Source: DASQGA01 sp963762085
GTDB taxonomy: Bacteria > Actinomycetota > Thermoleophilia > Gaiellales > Gaiellaceae
NCBI GenBank assembly: GCA_963762085.1
Contig: CAVXJD010000007.1
Coordinates: 62,001 to 126,000, forward strand
DNA: 64,000 bases
Reading direction: 5' to 3'
Of the stretch, positions 53,124 through 60,631 are shown piece by piece. Position 1 is the first letter of the stretch; every line of letters begins with the position of its first letter. The notes beneath the pieces were generated by a model. It did no database searches. It had not been told where the DNA came from and worked only from the letters and a program-made list of their open reading frames with translations. The translations under genes were made by a program, and so were the position numbers.

Positions 53124-53819
53124 ATGAGAAGGGCGATCGGAGCTGTTTTGTGGGGCCTCGCGGTAGGAGGCGTCTTCGCCGTGCTCCTGCTCGCCGCGAG
53201 GATCATCACCCAGGTCGACTTCAAAGCCGACCTCGGGACCCCTAGCGCCCGGAGCCAGGGAGAGACGCCCGTCATAGAGATACAGGCCCTCGCGCCGACA
53301 AGCCGTTCGCAGGGTGAGACCGAGAATGGGTCTTCAAGCTCGTCGTCAGCCGTCGGCGGTGGCGGCAGCTCGGAGACTCCCCTTGCGTCCTCGACGTCGG
53401 GCCGCTTCCGAGTGATCTCCAGTCAGCCTGCAAACGACACCGGAACCGCAAATCCTTCGGCGCCGACCGAACCGACTACACCCCCGCCCACGTCCCCTAC
53501 GGCGCTCGCACCCACGGACGCGGATACCACGTCTGACACGAAGCATGCGAAGAAGGACAAGAGCGCAAAGTCCAAGGGCAAGGCGAAGGGGCACGGCCAC
53601 AAGTCCGGCGACAAGAAGCAAGGCAAGGGCAGCGGCAAGGCCCACCACGGCGGCACGAAACAGGCCACCGGCGGAAGCGGCGGGAGCGGCAGGCCCGCTA
53701 CGGCGGGGGGCGGCGGTGCAAAGACCCATCAGGCCGCCGGCGGCAAGGGCCACAAGGGCGGCGGTAAGGCCCATAAGGGCCGCGGCGCCACGAAGCACTC
53801 CGGCAAGCACAACAAGTAG
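53124..53819 (+). CDS. Membrane-anchored protein with Lys/Gly/His-rich low-complexity tail
   Basis: 231 aa, ATG start. One N-terminal membrane helix (AIGAVLWGLAVGGVFAVLLLAAR, residues 4-26), a Ser/Thr/Pro-rich linker (~residues 50-140), and a strongly basic tail from ~135 made of Lys, Gly and His (AKKDKSAKSKGKAKGHGHKS). No domain is recognised. The tail could bind nucleic acid, teichoic-type polyanions or divalent metals; this is inference from composition. The gene seems real, with expected codon use and third-position GC, but homology cannot be judged. Confidence 0.6.
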   Translation: MRRAIGAVLWGLAVGGVFAVLLLAARIITQVDFKADLGTPSARSQGETPVIEIQALAPTSRSQGETENGSSSSSSAVGGGGSSETPLASSTSGRFRVISSQPANDTGTANPSAPTEPTTPPPTSPTALAPTDADTTSDTKHAKKDKSAKSKGKAKGHGHKSGDKKQGKGSGKAHHGGTKQATGGSGGSGRPATAGGGGAKTHQAAGGKGHKGGGKAHKGRGATKHSGKHNK

Positions 53820-53861
53820 GCGTCAGCCCCTCCGTCTAGGCCGCGTTAAGCTCCGGCCGCT

Positions 53862-54512
53862 GTGGACGCCGCAGGGCTCAGGTACCGGATCCGGGAGCCG
53901 CGGGGAGACCCGCTCGGGGCGCTCGTCCTCATGCACGGCCGCGGAGCGGACGAGCTCGATCTCGAGCCGCTTCTCTCAGTCCTGGACCCGGACGCGCGCC
54001 TCGTTGGCATCCTCCCCCGCGGGCCGCTCACACTTCCACCGGGTGGAGCGCACTGGTACGCGGTCCAGCAGATCGGCTATCCGGATCCGGACACGTTTCT
54101 CACGACCTTCGAGCGGACGTCGAACTGGCTCGACGCCCTGCTCGAAGAGCTGGGGCTTTCACCCGAGCGCACGGTGTTGGCAGGGTTTTCCCAGGGCGCG
54201 GTCATGTCGTATGCGCTCGGGCTCGCCGCTTCCCGTCCCAGGCCCGCCGCGATCCTGGCGATGAGCGGTTTCATCCCGAGAGTCGAGGGCTTCGAGCTCG
54301 ACCTTGCGTCCCGAGCCGGTCTACCGGTCTCGATCTCCCACGGGACAACCGACCCGGTGATCGGGGTGCAATGGGGGCGGGACGCCCGCGACCGCCTCAC
54401 CCCGGCCGGTCTCGTCGTCCGCTATCACGAGGATCCCGTCGACCACACGATTACGCCACAAGCCATCGCGCAGGCACGGGAAGTTCTCGAAGCGGCCCTG
54501 CCGCCGGCCTAG
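53862..54512 (+). CDS. Phospholipase/carboxylesterase family alpha/beta hydrolase
   Basis: 216 aa, GTG start. Alpha/beta hydrolase of the Abhydrolase_2 type: LVLMHGRGADELDLEPLL near residue 25, RLVGILPRGPLTLPPGGAHWY near 45, nucleophile elbow LAGFSQGAVMSYALGLA (Ser near residue 107), Asp in SHGTTDPVIGVQWGRDAR near 168 and the catalytic His in DHTITPQAIAQA near 195. No signal peptide. It would hydrolyse short-chain esters or lysophospholipids. Followed closely by an element with strong dyad symmetry. Confidence 0.9.
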   Translation: MDAAGLRYRIREPRGDPLGALVLMHGRGADELDLEPLLSVLDPDARLVGILPRGPLTLPPGGAHWYAVQQIGYPDPDTFLTTFERTSNWLDALLEELGLSPERTVLAGFSQGAVMSYALGLAASRPRPAAILAMSGFIPRVEGFELDLASRAGLPVSISHGTTDPVIGVQWGRDARDRLTPAGLVVRYHEDPVDHTITPQAIAQAREVLEAALPPA

Positions 54513-54670
54513 GAGGGATTGGTGAAACGTCGTTCGTCGGCGGCGTGCGATGGTCGTTTCGAGGCAAGGACGCAGGGAGCGCCGATAGCAGCGCTATCGA
54601 AGCGACTGAGGACGCAGCATCGGGGCGAGCAGCGCGGCCCGACGGCACTGCTGCGTTTCGTCAAACCCTC
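54513..54670. repeat. 158-bp long-stem element with internal hairpins
   Basis: The two ends, 54513-54529 and 54654-54670, pair over 17 positions as RNA with one mismatch and two G-U pairs (GAGGG...GAAACG against CGTTTCG...CCCTC). Inside is a perfect 7-bp stem with 3-base loop, CGATAGC-AGC-GCTATCG (54583-54599), a second stem AGCAG...CTGCT (about 54629-54652), and a directly repeated GGACGCAG. It fills the spacer between the esterase stop and the aquaporin 3' end. It could be a structured RNA, a mobile miniature repeat or a bidirectional terminator-like element. Confidence 0.5.
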
Positions 54671-54676
54671 TCTAGC

Positions 54677-55411
54677 CTACGAGACTGCAGTCTCGCCGGG
54701 CCGGGGCTCGTCGAGGCCGGTCTCTGGCGCCCCGACCGGGACCGGGCGGAGCGGACGAAGGTAGAGGCGCTCGTAGAGGATGGCTGCCGCCGCCGCGCCG
54801 AGGAGCGGCCCGAGGTACCAAACCCACCCGTCCGCCCAGTGACCGCCGACCAGCTGTGGCCCGAAGGCCCGGGCGGGGTTCATCGCCGCGCCGGTGAGAG
54901 GGCCGGCAAAGAGGATGTCGAGCGTGATCGTGAACCCGATCGCGAGCCCGGCGATGGCCTTGAAAGTGCCGCGCTCGTCGGCGGCGGTTGCGAAGATCAC
55001 CCAGACGAGAAAGAAGGTCAGGATGGCCTCAATCACGAGGCCTGCCCCTGCCCCGATCCCACCCGCGATCGCGGGCACACCAAGGCTGACGGGGTCGGTG
55101 AGCGAGTCCGGCAGGAGCCCCGTCAGGAACAGTGCCGCCAGGAATGCCCCGGCAAACTGGGCAACCCAGTAGACGACGGCAAGCGAAAGGGCCATGCGGC
55201 CGGTGACGAGGAAACCGAACGTCACCGCCGGGTTGAAGTGGCCGCCCGAAATATGGCCGACTGCGGAAGCCATGACGGCGATGACGAGTCCGTGGGCCAG
55301 CGCCACGCCGACCAGGTCGGCTCCGACGGCGATCGCGCCGACGCCGATGAATGTCAGGGCGAACGCTCCGATGAACTCGGCGACGCCCCGTCGCAGCCCG
55401 TCTCCGCTCAT
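54677..55411 (-). CDS. Aquaporin/MIP family channel
   Basis: 244 aa, ATG start, six membrane helices plus two half-helices. Both NPA boxes are present: GGHFNPAVTFGFL near residue 64 and AAMNPARAFGPQLVG near residue 185. Residue pattern around the second box (MNPARAFGP) is AqpZ-like, so water is the expected solute. No ion or glycerol selectivity marker can be trusted by eye. It is divergent from the CDF-like gene. Confidence 0.93.
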   Translation of the reverse strand: MSGDGLRRGVAEFIGAFALTFIGVGAIAVGADLVGVALAHGLVIAVMASAVGHISGGHFNPAVTFGFLVTGRMALSLAVVYWVAQFAGAFLAALFLTGLLPDSLTDPVSLGVPAIAGGIGAGAGLVIEAILTFFLVWVIFATAADERGTFKAIAGLAIGFTITLDILFAGPLTGAAMNPARAFGPQLVGGHWADGWVWYLGPLLGAAAAAILYERLYLRPLRPVPVGAPETGLDEPRPGETAVS

Positions 55412-55492
55412 GGGCGCAAGCCTAGAAACGTCGCCGGATGGAGCCAGCGGGGCGCGCGCGTGGCGCCCGCCGGCTGTGTCTAGGGTTGGACG

Positions 55493-56104
55493 GTGGAGTC
55501 CTCACGGCATACGGCGCTTGCTACCGCGCTACGACTCTCCTACTTCACGATTGCATGGAATGGAGTCGTGGGAGCCGCTGCTCTGTTCGTTTCCGTTCTA
55601 GATGGCAGCCTCGCATTGGCTGGCTTCGCGCTCAACGCGCTCCTGGACGCCTCGGCGTCAGGCGTCCTGGTTTGGCGATTCAGAAGAGAGCAGCGCGACC
55701 CGGCCGAAGCCGAACGACTGGAGCGGAAAGCTCAATCTTGGATTGTCCTGGCGATGCTGACCGTAGGCCTGTACATCGGCGTTCAAGCCATACGTGCCCT
55801 CATCGACGGCTCGCATCCAGAAGGGTCACCGTTTGGCGTCGGCCTAGCCACCATTTCACTACTCCTCTTGCCCTGGCTCGGTGCGATGAAGCTCAGGGTG
55901 GCCTCCAAGCTTGCGAGTCATGCGCTACGCGGCGATGGAGTGCTGACGTTGGCAGCCGCCGTACTCGCTGCGGTCACGCTCGCGTCCATTCTCGTAAACA
56001 CCACGCTTGGGTGGTGGTGGGCCGACCCGCTCGCCGCGTTGGTGATCGCGTGCGCGCTCGCAACCGAGTCGGCGCGCTTGGCGATACGGCACCGCTTCGG
56101 CTAG
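55493..56104 (+). CDS. Cation-diffusion-like (TMEM163-type) membrane protein
   Basis: 203 aa, GTG start, six membrane helices. The pattern NALLDASASGVLVWRFRREQRD near residue 45 corresponds to the helix II region of cation diffusion facilitators, and LRGDGVLTLAAAV near 143 with WWWADPLAALVIACALATESARL near 172 corresponds to helices V-VI. The second Asp of the usual HxxxD/DxxxD metal sites is partly missing and there is no cytoplasmic C-terminal domain. It is shorter than a normal CDF protein. Its third codon positions seem less GC-rich than those of neighbours. Transport substrate, if any, is uncertain. Confidence 0.7.
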   Translation: MESSRHTALATALRLSYFTIAWNGVVGAAALFVSVLDGSLALAGFALNALLDASASGVLVWRFRREQRDPAEAERLERKAQSWIVLAMLTVGLYIGVQAIRALIDGSHPEGSPFGVGLATISLLLLPWLGAMKLRVASKLASHALRGDGVLTLAAAVLAAVTLASILVNTTLGWWWADPLAALVIACALATESARLAIRHRFG

Positions 56105-56128
56105 GCAATCCGTTTTTCTCGTCGAACC

Positions 56129-57634
56129 CTAGGCGCGCCAGTAGCTCCGAGTGAGAAGCACCGCGACCGGGAGGAGCTCGAGCCGCCCCATCCACATGAG
56201 CACGATCATGATGCTCTTGGAGAGACCGCTGAACGGCTCGAAGGAGCCCATCGGGCCGAGAAACCCGAAGCCCGGGCCGACGTTCCCGATCGTCGTGGCC
56301 GCGGCCGAGATTGCCTCGAACGGGGTCACCTCCACCCCGACTCGCCCGGCCTCGATCACGAGCCCAAGCGAGCCGAGCGCGAACACAATCACGTACAGGA
56401 GCACAAAGATTGAAATCGCCCGAAGCGTGCGCTCGTCGATCACGCGCCCGTTCAGGCGAATGGGACGAACCGCCTCGCGGTGGACTGTCTGGTCGAGTTC
56501 CCGGCCGAGGATGCGCCCGAGTAAGAGGATCCGAACCGGCTTGATGGCGCCACCCGTGGATCCCGCGGAGCCTCCGATGAACATCAGCGCTACCAGCGTC
56601 ATGGCGGTCAGCGATGTCCATAGGTTGAAGTCCGTGCTGGCGTAGCCCGTCGTCGTCATCATCGAGACTGCCTGGAAGACGCCATGGCGGATGGCTGCCT
56701 CGCCCGTGAGGATCCCCTTCGCGGCCAACTCGACGAAGAGAAGCACGGAGCCCAGGGCGAGCAGCCCGACGTAGAGGCGGAGCTCCTCGTCACGGCTTGC
56801 TTTCCGCCACTGGTTGCGAAGAAACGCCCGATACATGAGCGCGAAGTTCGCGCCGGCCAGCACCATGAACAGCGCGATCGCCCACTGGGTCGCTGCGCCG
56901 AAATCCTCGATCGACCGCGCCCTGGTCGAAAAGCCGCCCGTTGGCAACGTCGTGAAGGCGTGGGCTACGGCCTCGTAGAAGCTCATGCTCTCGTCGATGC
57001 CAAACCAGGCGAAGAGCGAGAGAGTCAGGATCATGGCTCCGGTGAGGCCGACATAGAGGAGCCAGAGCCGTCGCGCCGTGTCCCGGATGGACGTCGCCAG
57101 AGGTTCGATCTCCGGCCCCGGCGCCTCCGATTCCATGAGTTGCCTGCCACCGACTCGTAGGCGCGGCAGGATTGCGAGCGCCAAGACGATGATTCCCATG
57201 CCGCCCAGCCACTGTGAGAACTGGCGCCACATGGCGACCGAATGACTGAGCGCCTCGATGTCGGTGAGGACGCTCGCGCCTGTTGTGGTCATGCCGGACA
57301 TGGACTCGAAGTACGCGTCGATCGGATTGCGAAGCTGAGGCTCGATGAAGAGGTAAGGAAGCGAGATGACTAAGGCGCCCGCGAGCCAGGTGAGCGCGAC
57401 GACCAAGAACCCTTCCCTCGCTCCGATGCTCACTGTGCCCCTGGTGAGACGCTCGAGGCTCCAGCCCCCCGTAGCGGTGATCGCGGCGGCGGCCAGGAAC
57501 GGCCAGACCGGCTCGCCGTACCCGACCGCGATGCCGGCCGGAAGGATGAAAGCCAGGCTGAAGTACCTTACGAGCGCCCCGACGAGATTCAGCGCCCCGC
57601 GCACCTCGACGCCGAGAGTTGGCGCTTGTCGCAC
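56129..57634 (-). CDS. trkH: TrkH family potassium uptake protein
   Basis: About 501 aa from the GTG at 57634 (GAGG four bases upstream); a CTG at 57646 with GAGGAGG five bases upstream is the alternative and would overlap the trkA 3' end less cleanly. Four M1-P-M2 units; P-loop signatures include YFESMSGMTTTGASVL near residue 130, ALPTGGF-like FTTLPTGGFSTRA near 255, MMTTTGYASTDFN near 360 and ISAAATTIGNVGPGFG near 440, with the selectivity Gly residues. It is the K+-conducting subunit and needs TrkA, encoded immediately upstream. Confidence 0.93.
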   Translation of the reverse strand: MRQAPTLGVEVRGALNLVGALVRYFSLAFILPAGIAVGYGEPVWPFLAAAAITATGGWSLERLTRGTVSIGAREGFLVVALTWLAGALVISLPYLFIEPQLRNPIDAYFESMSGMTTTGASVLTDIEALSHSVAMWRQFSQWLGGMGIIVLALAILPRLRVGGRQLMESEAPGPEIEPLATSIRDTARRLWLLYVGLTGAMILTLSLFAWFGIDESMSFYEAVAHAFTTLPTGGFSTRARSIEDFGAATQWAIALFMVLAGANFALMYRAFLRNQWRKASRDEELRLYVGLLALGSVLLFVELAAKGILTGEAAIRHGVFQAVSMMTTTGYASTDFNLWTSLTAMTLVALMFIGGSAGSTGGAIKPVRILLLGRILGRELDQTVHREAVRPIRLNGRVIDERTLRAISIFVLLYVIVFALGSLGLVIEAGRVGVEVTPFEAISAAATTIGNVGPGFGFLGPMGSFEPFSGLSKSIMIVLMWMGRLELLPVAVLLTRSYWRA

Positions 57635-57656
57635 ACGGCGCCTCAGAGTCGCCTCC

Positions 57657-58982
57657 TCAAAGTGCGCGCTCGACCTGCTGCACCCGCGACGACTCGGCAA
57701 AGATGATCGCCCGGTCGCCGGCCCGGAGCTCATCCTCGCCGTGCGGGAAGATCGCCTCGCCGTCCCGCACGATCGCGCCGATCAGGGAGCCTGTCATGGG
57801 CAGTTCCTTGAACGGGCGGCCGCACAGGGCGCTGTCGTCCCGCACCGTGATGTCGAGGACCTCGAAGCGGTCGCCCTCGAGCATCGCCAGCTGCCTGATC
57901 CGAGGGTCGTGGGCGAAGCGCACGATCTCCTCCGCGGTCACCGAGCGCGGGTTGACAGCGACGTCGACGCCCGCCTGCTCGAAGACGTCCCCCGAGAGCG
58001 GGTCGTGGACGATCCCGATCGTGAACTGAACCCCCTGCATCTTCGCGAGCGCCGCCGCATAGAGGTTCTTCGCATCCTCCGGCATCGCAAAGACCGCCGC
58101 TCGCGCGGTGCCGATCTTCTCACGCTTCAGAAACTCGGGATCGGTACCGGTGGCATGGAAGACCCTGGCCTCAGGTAACTCCTCGGCCACTTCCCTGGCC
58201 CGCGGACCGAGGGCCTCGATCACCCGCACCTTGATTCCCTGTTCGATCAGAAGCCTGGCGATGGCGACGCCGGTCTGGCCCCCGCCGACGATGACCACGT
58301 CGTCGAGAACGCGATCGCCCGAGACCATGAGCCGGCTCCACTCGAGCGCTGCGGCCGGAGATCCGATCACGATGATCCGGTCGCCCGGGAGGATCGACTC
58401 GTCTCCGCGCGGGACGATCATCCGATCGCCGCGGATGATGCTGGCCACCTTCGAGTCGGGCGGGATGACTGCTTCCCGCAGCGGCACGCCGACAACCCGT
58501 TCGTCGGCTGCATCCGGGACGTCGAACTCGACCATCTGGACCTGGCCGTCGGCGAAGACGTCGGTCTGGCGGGCGGCCGGGACACCGATGATGCGCGAAA
58601 CGGCGTGAGCCGTCTCGACCTCGGACGAGATGACGAAGTCCACGTCGAGCTCCCGCTCCTGCCAGAGGTCGAGGTACTCGACATTGGTAGTCCGGACGAT
58701 CGTCTTCGTCTCGGGCGAGAGCTTCTTGGCGAACATCGAGGCGACGATGTTCACTTCGTCGCGGGAAGTCGCGGCGATCAGGAGATCGGCTTTGTCGATG
58801 CCCGCATCGCGAAGGGTACGGCGACTTGCCCCGTTCCCCTCGATCGTCCCGATGTCGAACTGGTACGAGAGCGTGCTAAGCCGGTCAGCGTCCAGATCGA
58901 TGAGCGTCAGCTCATGCTCGTGGTGCAAGGCCTCGACGACGGTCGAGCCCACCTGGCCTGCGCCGATTACGAAGATCCTCAT
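57657..58982 (-). CDS. trkA: TrkA potassium transporter regulatory subunit
   Basis: 441 aa, ATG start. Two RCK modules: each has an NAD(P)-binding Rossmann fold (MRIFVIGAGQVGSTVVEAL at residue 1; VVIVGGGQTGVAIARLLI near residue 228) and a TrkA_C domain (VGVPLREAVIPPDSKVASI near 165; ALCGRPFKELPMTGSLIGAI near 385). LIDLDADRLSTLS and the acidic strand end bind the adenosine ribose. It gates TrkH in response to nucleotides. It lies 13 bp after the selenoprotein-candidate gene and 22 bp before trkH. Confidence 0.95.
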   Translation of the reverse strand: MRIFVIGAGQVGSTVVEALHHEHELTLIDLDADRLSTLSYQFDIGTIEGNGASRRTLRDAGIDKADLLIAATSRDEVNIVASMFAKKLSPETKTIVRTTNVEYLDLWQERELDVDFVISSEVETAHAVSRIIGVPAARQTDVFADGQVQMVEFDVPDAADERVVGVPLREAVIPPDSKVASIIRGDRMIVPRGDESILPGDRIIVIGSPAAALEWSRLMVSGDRVLDDVVIVGGGQTGVAIARLLIEQGIKVRVIEALGPRAREVAEELPEARVFHATGTDPEFLKREKIGTARAAVFAMPEDAKNLYAAALAKMQGVQFTIGIVHDPLSGDVFEQAGVDVAVNPRSVTAEEIVRFAHDPRIRQLAMLEGDRFEVLDITVRDDSALCGRPFKELPMTGSLIGAIVRDGEAIFPHGEDELRAGDRAIIFAESSRVQQVERAL

Positions 58983-58995
58983 GGCGGCAGGGAGG

Positions 58996-59553
58996 CTAGC
59001 GCGGAAGGGAGTCGGCCCACTCCGGCTCGGGCTCGACGCCGACTCCTTCGGCGACCCGGTTGATGTAGTTGAAGAACGCGATCACCTGGATCGCGTCGTG
59101 AATGCCCGCGTCGCTCAAGCCGTGACTTCGAAGACCGTCGATGTCCGTCGCCGACACCGAGGCGGGCTCGTGCGTGAGCTTGACGGCAAAGTCGCACAGC
59201 GCGCGTACCCGCGGCTCGATGTCCGCCTCCCTGTAGTCGTGCGCGGCGTGCGCGGCAAGCTCGTCTGGGGCGCCCTCGGCACGGAGGTCGTCGGCATGCG
59301 CATGGATTCAGTAATGGCAGTCGTTCATCCGGGAGACGACGATGGCGAGGAGCTCGCGGTCGGCGCGGGTCAGCTCCGAGCGGCCGAACATGACCTCCCG
59401 GTAGAGGTCCAGCATCGCGCGAAGGGCCCTGGGCCGCAGGCTGATCGCCTTGATGATGTTGAAGACCTTGCCTGCCCGTCCCCGGGCGGCGGCGTACTCA
59501 TCCGCGAGCTCGCCGGTCGCCTCGTCCTCCCCGATCAGGCGTATGTAGGGCAC
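58996..59553 (-). CDS. AhpD-like peroxidase with in-frame TGA at the second active-site Cys: probable selenoprotein
   Basis: Peroxidase-related, carboxymuconolactone-decarboxylase-fold protein, ~185 aa from the GTG at 59553 (PYIRLIGEDEATGELADEY). The first 81 codons run to a TGA at 59310-59308, and the same frame then stays open for 103 codons to TAG at 58998-58996 with family-typical sequence (IHAHADDLRAEGAPDELAAH; GLSDAGIHDAIQVIAFFNYI). The active-site array is E-x11-C-x2-(TGA)-x3-H (RELLAIVVSRMNDCHY, TGA, IHAH), identical in spacing to AhpD Glu118-Cys130-Cys133-His137. TGA therefore replaces the peroxidatic Cys. AhpD-like CxxU selenoproteins are known in bacteria. If read as Sec, this is a thiol/selenol peroxidase of oxidative-stress defence. 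The alternative is a TGC-to-TGA error or nonsense mutation. Confidence 0.7.
59271..59290 (-). promoter_or_regulatory. Bacterial-SECIS-like hairpin 17 nt after the TGA
   Basis: In the mRNA, 17 nt after the UGA, CGACCUC and GAGGGCG form a 7-position stem (six pairs, one A-G mismatch) closed by the 6-nt loop CGUGCC. A G at the second loop position and a loop 24 nt past the UGA agree with the published bacterial SECIS pattern (G in the first two loop positions, loop about 16-37 nt downstream). In a GC-rich coding region such a hairpin can arise by chance. Confidence 0.45.
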
Positions 59554-59602
59554 GGATCTGAATTCTGCCTTGTCGCAGGAGATCGAGTACTCTCGTCCGG
59601 CT

Positions 59603-60155
59603 GTGAGCGAACTCGTTCCGAACGAGCCCAGCTCCGTCGCAGCCGTCGGCGACCGCGTCAGCGAGATCCTCGAAGCAGCCGAGGAGGCTGCTGACCAGAT
59701 CCTCACGCAAGCGCGGGCAGAGGCACAAGACATTCGCGGCCGAGCTGAAGGTGATGCAGCAGCACGGGTTCGCGAGCTGTCGGCCGAGACCGAGCGACTG
59801 CGCGATGAGGCTCTCGAGTACGCCCGCGACACGAGACTCGCCGTTGACTCGTACGCGGACCGGCACCGACGGGAGGCGGAGCAAGAAGCCAGAGAGCTCC
59901 TCGGGGCCGCGGAGCTCGAAGCCGAGTCGGTACGGCGATCGGCCGAGGAGACGAGCGCGGGAGCTGGAAGAGCAAGATCGCGAGCGGACGCAGGGCCTGC
60001 GCGAGGAGGCGCGGACACTCGAGGAGCGGCGCGATCGAGCGCTCGCAGAGCTTCGCGAGATCGCCCTCGACCTCCGGGACACGATGGAGGACGGCGGCGC
60101 GCGCACCGGCGAGGAGTCGCTCGCGTCGGCGCTCGACATCCGCCGCCGCTCCTGA
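59603..60155 (+). pseudogene. DivIVA-like coiled-coil protein with one frameshift
   Basis: Start taken at the GTG at 59603 (SELVPNEPSSVAAVGDRVSE); a TTG at 59570 is an alternative. The first part is a long coiled coil, ILEAAEEAADQILTQARAEA and ARVRELSAETERLRDEALEY. After a one-base insertion at about 59945-59962 the next frame continues the same heptads (ARELEEQDRERTQGLREEA, LEERRDRALAELREIALDLR) to a stop at 60155. Joined length ~183 aa. Similar Ala/Glu/Arg coiled coils flank actinobacterial division or wall-growth genes, so a scaffold role is plausible but not shown. The stop overlaps the proposed CTG start of the flavin reductase gene. Confidence 0.6.
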
Positions 60156-60631
60156 CCGACGATCCGGCCGCATTCCGCGCCGTCATGCGCGGCTTCCCGA
60201 CCGGCGTCGCCGTGCTGACCATCGAACTGGAAGGCAAGCGGCTCGGCCTGACGGTCGGGTCGGCGCTCTGGCTTTCGACCGAGCCACCCCTCGCCGGTGT
60301 CGCGGTGAGCCGTGCCGCCGCGATGCACGAGCTGCTCGCCGAGGCCGGCGCCTTCGCGCTTTCGCTCCTCACCGGAGACCAGGAGGCGATCGCCCAGCAT
60401 TTCGCCCGCGGCGTGCCGCCGATCGCAATGTGGGAAGGCATCGAGTGGCGGCCCGGCACAACCGGGGCCCCGCTCCTGGACGGATCGCTCGGCTGGGTCG
60501 AGTGCCGGGTCGCCGACCGTTTTCCCGCCGGGGACCACACCCTCTTCGTGGGTGAAGTCGTCTCGTCGGAGCGTGGCCGGAGCACGTCCGCACTCGTCTA
60601 CGCCGACGGTAGCTATCGAGTTTTGACGTGA
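60152..60631 (+). CDS. Flavin reductase family protein (FMN-binding)
   Basis: About 159 aa from CTG at 60152, which overlaps the upstream stop as CTGA; an ATG at 60185 would cut off the conserved N-terminal helix DPAAFRAVMRGFPTGVAVLT. Further family features: GLTVGSALWLSTEPPLAGVAV with the FMN-binding Ser/Thr region, LSLLTGDQEAIAQHFA, GSLGWVECRVADRFPAGDHTLF near residue 120. It supplies reduced flavin, with NAD(P)H, to a partner monooxygenase or acts alone. Its TGA overlaps the GTG of the HAD gene. Confidence 0.87.
   Translation: MTDDPAAFRAVMRGFPTGVAVLTIELEGKRLGLTVGSALWLSTEPPLAGVAVSRAAAMHELLAEAGAFALSLLTGDQEAIAQHFARGVPPIAMWEGIEWRPGTTGAPLLDGSLGWVECRVADRFPAGDHTLFVGEVVSSERGRSTSALVYADGSYRVLT

Noticed and set aside
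54519..54764. Small open frame with perfect AGGAGG and GTG start
   Set aside because: It lies within the dyad element and overlaps the aquaporin 3' end; composition is Arg-rich without hydrophobic pattern. The ribosome-site match is part of the stem arm.
59308..59553. The AhpD-like gene as a short 81-aa protein ending at the TGA
   Set aside because: It would lack half of the fold and the catalytic His; the downstream frame is conserved-looking for 103 codons. A truncated functional protein is unlikely.
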